Below are positions 61,101 through 64,000 of a DNA stretch of 64,000 nt, in pieces. Positions within the stretch are counted from its first letter, which is position 1, and each line of letters opens with the position of its first letter. The DNA lies in NCBI RefSeq assembly GCF_032854445.1, contig NC_088306.1, positions 11,589,386 through 11,653,385 on the forward strand, read 5' to 3'. The DNA comes from Liolophura sinensis (lineage: Eukaryota; Mollusca; Polyplacophora; Chitonida; Chitonidae). Made by a program: the position numbers and the translations under genes. The notes under the pieces were generated by a model. It was not told the DNA's origin and ran no database searches. It saw nothing but the letters and a program-made list of their open reading frames with translations.

Positions 61101-61358
61101 AGAACAAGCTTATGTTTTATGAAGGTGAAAGAACACAGCTCTTTATAGATGTCAAAGAGTGCGTAAATACTGAGCCATACACTGCCCCGCAGAGTTAAAC
61201 ACTCTGTTGTATATTAACATTAATGTTGGGCAGAATGAGGAAATAACGGGACAATTTCTGGCACAGAGTAGCTACCTGCACATGTACATGTATATAGTGT
61301 AACTTTTAGTGCTATCTGGAGAGATAATCTCAAATAAGACACCACCCCCTAAATAAGA

Positions 61359-61372
61359 CCCCCCCCCCCCCC
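61359..61372. repeat. Poly-C tract
   Basis: An uninterrupted C run follows 'aataaga'. Similar C or G runs occur near 11133-11147, 17021-17038 and 49223-49233. Confidence 0.8.
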
Positions 61373-62829
61373 ATTCTCCAATAAAGTGACCTCCACACAC
61401 TGACATATGTGACCTTGATGCAGGCATACTTGATAGATAAAGTTTCAGGACCCAAGTAGAGGTAAGACTACCACTGATATTTACCCTGTAATGCCACATG
61501 TCATCATGACATGCTGGAGAAGGCCAAATATCAATTTTACCCATAAATAAAGTTAATGGCAGTTTTGTTTCAATGAACTGAGCAATTATAGTGCCCAGTT
61601 TTCCTATAAAATACAATGCAATCTCTGAAATAAATGGCATTTGCATTTATTAAATGTAACTAAGAGGGGCTTTTTTCGTATAAAAATCCACAATTCATTA
61701 GAAGGGTGGAGAGAGTTTATACATCATGGGTTAGAAATGAGCTTCATGTTTAAAACATGGCCATGCCTTGACAACAAGTTCCTTCTGCTCTGGTACCGGT
61801 ATTAACTTGATACAAACAGAGAAAAGTCAAAGTTTCTTTCTTTAATATTGGCAATTCCCCTAATTTTTTCCTAATAGAATTTCTGTACAATTTCAAAACT
61901 GGAGTCAAAGAGTCAGAATGAAAGTCAGAATGTGTACAGTGTGTATATGTGTGAATAGGCCTATGTACAAATGCAATAAATCTTCTAATACAATTTTTAT
62001 TTTATTGTTTAAAGGATATTCAAGACCCTAAACTCAAGATGTCAAAACTTTCTTGTATACGTGCATACAAACATGTAATCAATTTCTTCCGATAAAATTT
62101 TTATTGCTTAAAAGGTTAGATTTTGCAGTCAGGATGACCTTTCACCCCAGATCTAGAATCATGTGACCTACAAATGTAGTGATATGTGACCCATAGGAAC
62201 TGCATGATGAAGCACACATGGCTGCCATCATACATAACATATAAATAGAAACACAACAACAGTGCATCACTTTAGAGTTGGCCTACTCCCAAAGGTCACA
62301 AAACCTAAAGCTTCCCTTAGCAAGTGGTCCCTGGTAGAGCCCTAGGTATAAAGGAAGTTACACAAAACAGGAATTGTCTGAATTTCGCCACAGCTGATGC
62401 CAACATGTTACTGCATATATGTATACACCCTCGGTCCCACATGGCTCACTCGGTGGTTTGATTTTACAGCTTCTATACCTGTCTGTGACAACCCGTGATC
62501 GTGGCATGACGCCCCTCAAGAAGGCAAACAAACTCAAACAAGTACCCTGTTACGCAGAATGTGTAAAATCTAAATGTAATAAAACTCAATATTGCGCACA
62601 TATTTATTGTATGTGTACACACACTGCTAAAACTGTTTCACTCCATGGTGGCCTACATAGAGGCTCAACTAACCCCAGTAGGTAAAATAATACCATCCTG
62701 GAAAAAGCATAAATTCTCAGCTTTATGCATGTGTTTATATACATACTTGTACAAGGTACTGCATCCCAAAATACAGAATCAGCAAAAATTAAAAAAAGAA
62801 AATCTCAATTAGTACTGATCCTGGAAAAT

Positions 62830-62850
62830 GGGGGGGGGGGGGGGGGGGGG
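62830..62850 (+). repeat. Poly-G tract (21 G)
   Basis: The run follows 'ggaaaat' and precedes 'aatgcagac'. It has the same length, and the same following 'aatgc', as the tract at 15874-15894. Confidence 0.9.
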
Positions 62851-63467
62851 AATGCAGACTTACTATGTTTTATTTGATTTCACTGCATAATGGTGCTAAA
62901 TTCCAACAGCTCAGAAAATCACATTAACACTAACTAGCTCCTGATTAGACCTATACACCTAGGAGGTGCATATGCAATTACAACTTCCTGAACTTCCGTT
63001 CATTTAGTGGATAAATAAGTCTGAAAATGGAAGAATGCCAGAAAATATACTAGAAACTCAATGTACTGTAATTCTTCAACCTCTTCGCACGTTCGCAAGG
63101 TGTTCTTTCAAGCATATTCTGAAAGCATTATTCTGTGTACGCTGATAGAATGATGTCTGTTGTGAAGCATTGAACTTGGTCTATCCAACCAATATAATTT
63201 TGTCACCAGAAACAAATCATAAATGGTCATAAATTGAACCAGAAGTTGCTCTTTGATATGCGAAAAGGTTGAGGAAATAGGGTACATGGAAACTAAATGT
63301 CTTTACATCTTGGCTACACTTGTTATGATAGGAAAGTAGAAGCGTTAAAAAGTATAAAGGGTATATATGCACTAGCTTAAAAGAAAAGTATTTTGCAGAC
63401 TATATTCATTCTTCATACCCATCCATTGCATTAGTAGACATTAGTGATTTCTTTTATCTACAAGCGG

Positions 63468-63732
63468 GGGCCTCCGTGGCTCAGTTGGTTAGCGCGTTAG
63501 CACAGCGTAATGACCCAGGAGTCTCTCACCAATGCGGTCGCTGTGAGTTCAAGTTCAGCTCATGATGGCTTCCTCTCCGGCTGTACGTGGGAATGTCTGC
63601 CAGCAATCTGCAGATGGTCGTGGGTTTCCCACAGGCTCTGCCCAGTTTCCACCCACCATAATGCTGGCCGTCATCGTATAAGTGAAATATTCTTGAGTAC
63701 AGCGTAAAACACAAATCAAATAAATAAATAAA
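63468..63732 (+). mobile_element. tRNA-derived SINE, full-length reference copy
   Basis: The head 'ggcctccgtggctcagttgg' and 'ttagcgcgttagcacagcgt' carries tRNA-like A-box sequence, with a B-box-like 'gagttcaagttcagctcatg'. The body is 'tctgcagatggtcgtgggtt', the core 'ccaccataatgctggccgtc', the 3' motif 'gagtacagcgtaaaacacaa', and the tail ATCAAATAAATAAATAAAT. All other copies of this family were judged against this one and the copy at 43548-43812. Confidence 0.95.
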
Positions 63733-64000
63733 TATCTACAAGCAATTACAGCTTGTTACTTCCACTGAACCATTAGAAAAATCCTTTTTATGCACAAAGT
63801 GATATCGGTGAATAAATTACCTCAAAACACAAAATCCTACAAATTTTGAAATCCTTTGATGTTTCAGACACGTTGCAGCTGCACATCTTGAAAATAACCG
63901 ACATGTGTGCCACAAAATGTAGAGATGGAATGCGTGGCCTATATACAGCATTCATTCTTCAGTTATTCATTAACTGTAAGTCTCCTTGGAGGTTTGAGGG

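Larger units (their letters stand above)
53746..64000. other. 5' part or upstream region of the flippase gene; no exon recognised
   Basis: The missing first coding exon (start codon, phase-0 donor) may lie here or beyond the window. No other gene was recognised on either strand. SINEs, a 213-bp duplication, and G or C homopolymers are listed separately. Confidence 0.4.

Noticed and set aside
61485-61499. 'ATG TGG CAT TAC AGG / gtaaat' on minus as the missing first coding exon of the flippase
   Set aside because: The phase fits and vertebrate ATP11B also starts Met-Trp, but five codons and an average donor are too little; I could not separate it from chance.
63468-63540. A genuine tRNA gene
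   Set aside because: The tRNA-like sequence is the head of a SINE; I could not fold a full cloverleaf, and the same head recurs in other copies.
1-64000. A new defence, secretion or other multigene system
   Set aside because: The supported genes are two sulfotransferases, one flippase and a partial unknown; there is no operon-like grouping, CRISPR-like array or toxin-like gene. The tandem arrays are ordinary minisatellites without unique spacers.

Overview
This is a eukaryotic, AT-rich window with spliced genes, long introns, many minisatellites and roughly twenty copies or fragments of tRNA-derived SINEs. SINE bodies of this kind (tRNA-like head, a core reading 'ccaccataatgctggccgcc', an 'agtacggcgtaaaacacc' motif and a TAAATAAATA tail), plus a second type ending 'gacgttaaaccccaa...cactcactca', are typical of marine molluscs, so I infer a mollusc or a close lophotrochozoan. 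No bacterial, organellar, rRNA or CRISPR feature is visible.

Left part (1-12161). At the extreme left edge one, perhaps two, exons of an unrecognised minus-strand gene can be argued. Then come two complete paralogous galactose-3-O-sulfotransferase (Gal3ST-family) genes in tail-to-tail orientation: 1302-4995 on plus and 9896-12161 on minus. Both have the same unusual architecture: a first coding exon of only 11 nt, a phase-2 intron, and one large exon holding the membrane anchor and the whole catalytic domain. Between them lie a 0.74 kb palindromic TIR element, a dispersed direct repeat, and SINE pieces.

Middle (12162-24237). No convincing coding sequence. It holds two SINEs of other types, a cluster of three different minisatellites (20994-23290), and what may be the very long 3' untranslated region of the next gene.

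Right part (24238-53745). A nearly complete class VI P4-ATPase (ATP11 family phospholipid flippase) runs on the minus strand. I could place 28 coding exons with consistent phases, giving about 1104 residues with all diagnostic motifs (DGET, PISL, DKTGT, TGD, GDGAND). Only the short first coding exon is missing. Two features stand out: a 42-bp tandem repeat that duplicates the 3' splice site of exon 21 in frame, and alternative possible C-terminal exons (28466-28570 and 24238-24315).

Far right (53746-64000). No exon was recognised. The stretch is intron 1 of the flippase and/or its upstream region, with SINEs, a 213-bp tandem duplication and homopolymer tracts.

The two sulfotransferases would act in the Golgi on glycan or glycolipid galactose. 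The flippase would move aminophospholipids in the plasma or endosomal membrane. Nothing in the sequence links the two functions beyond being neighbours.
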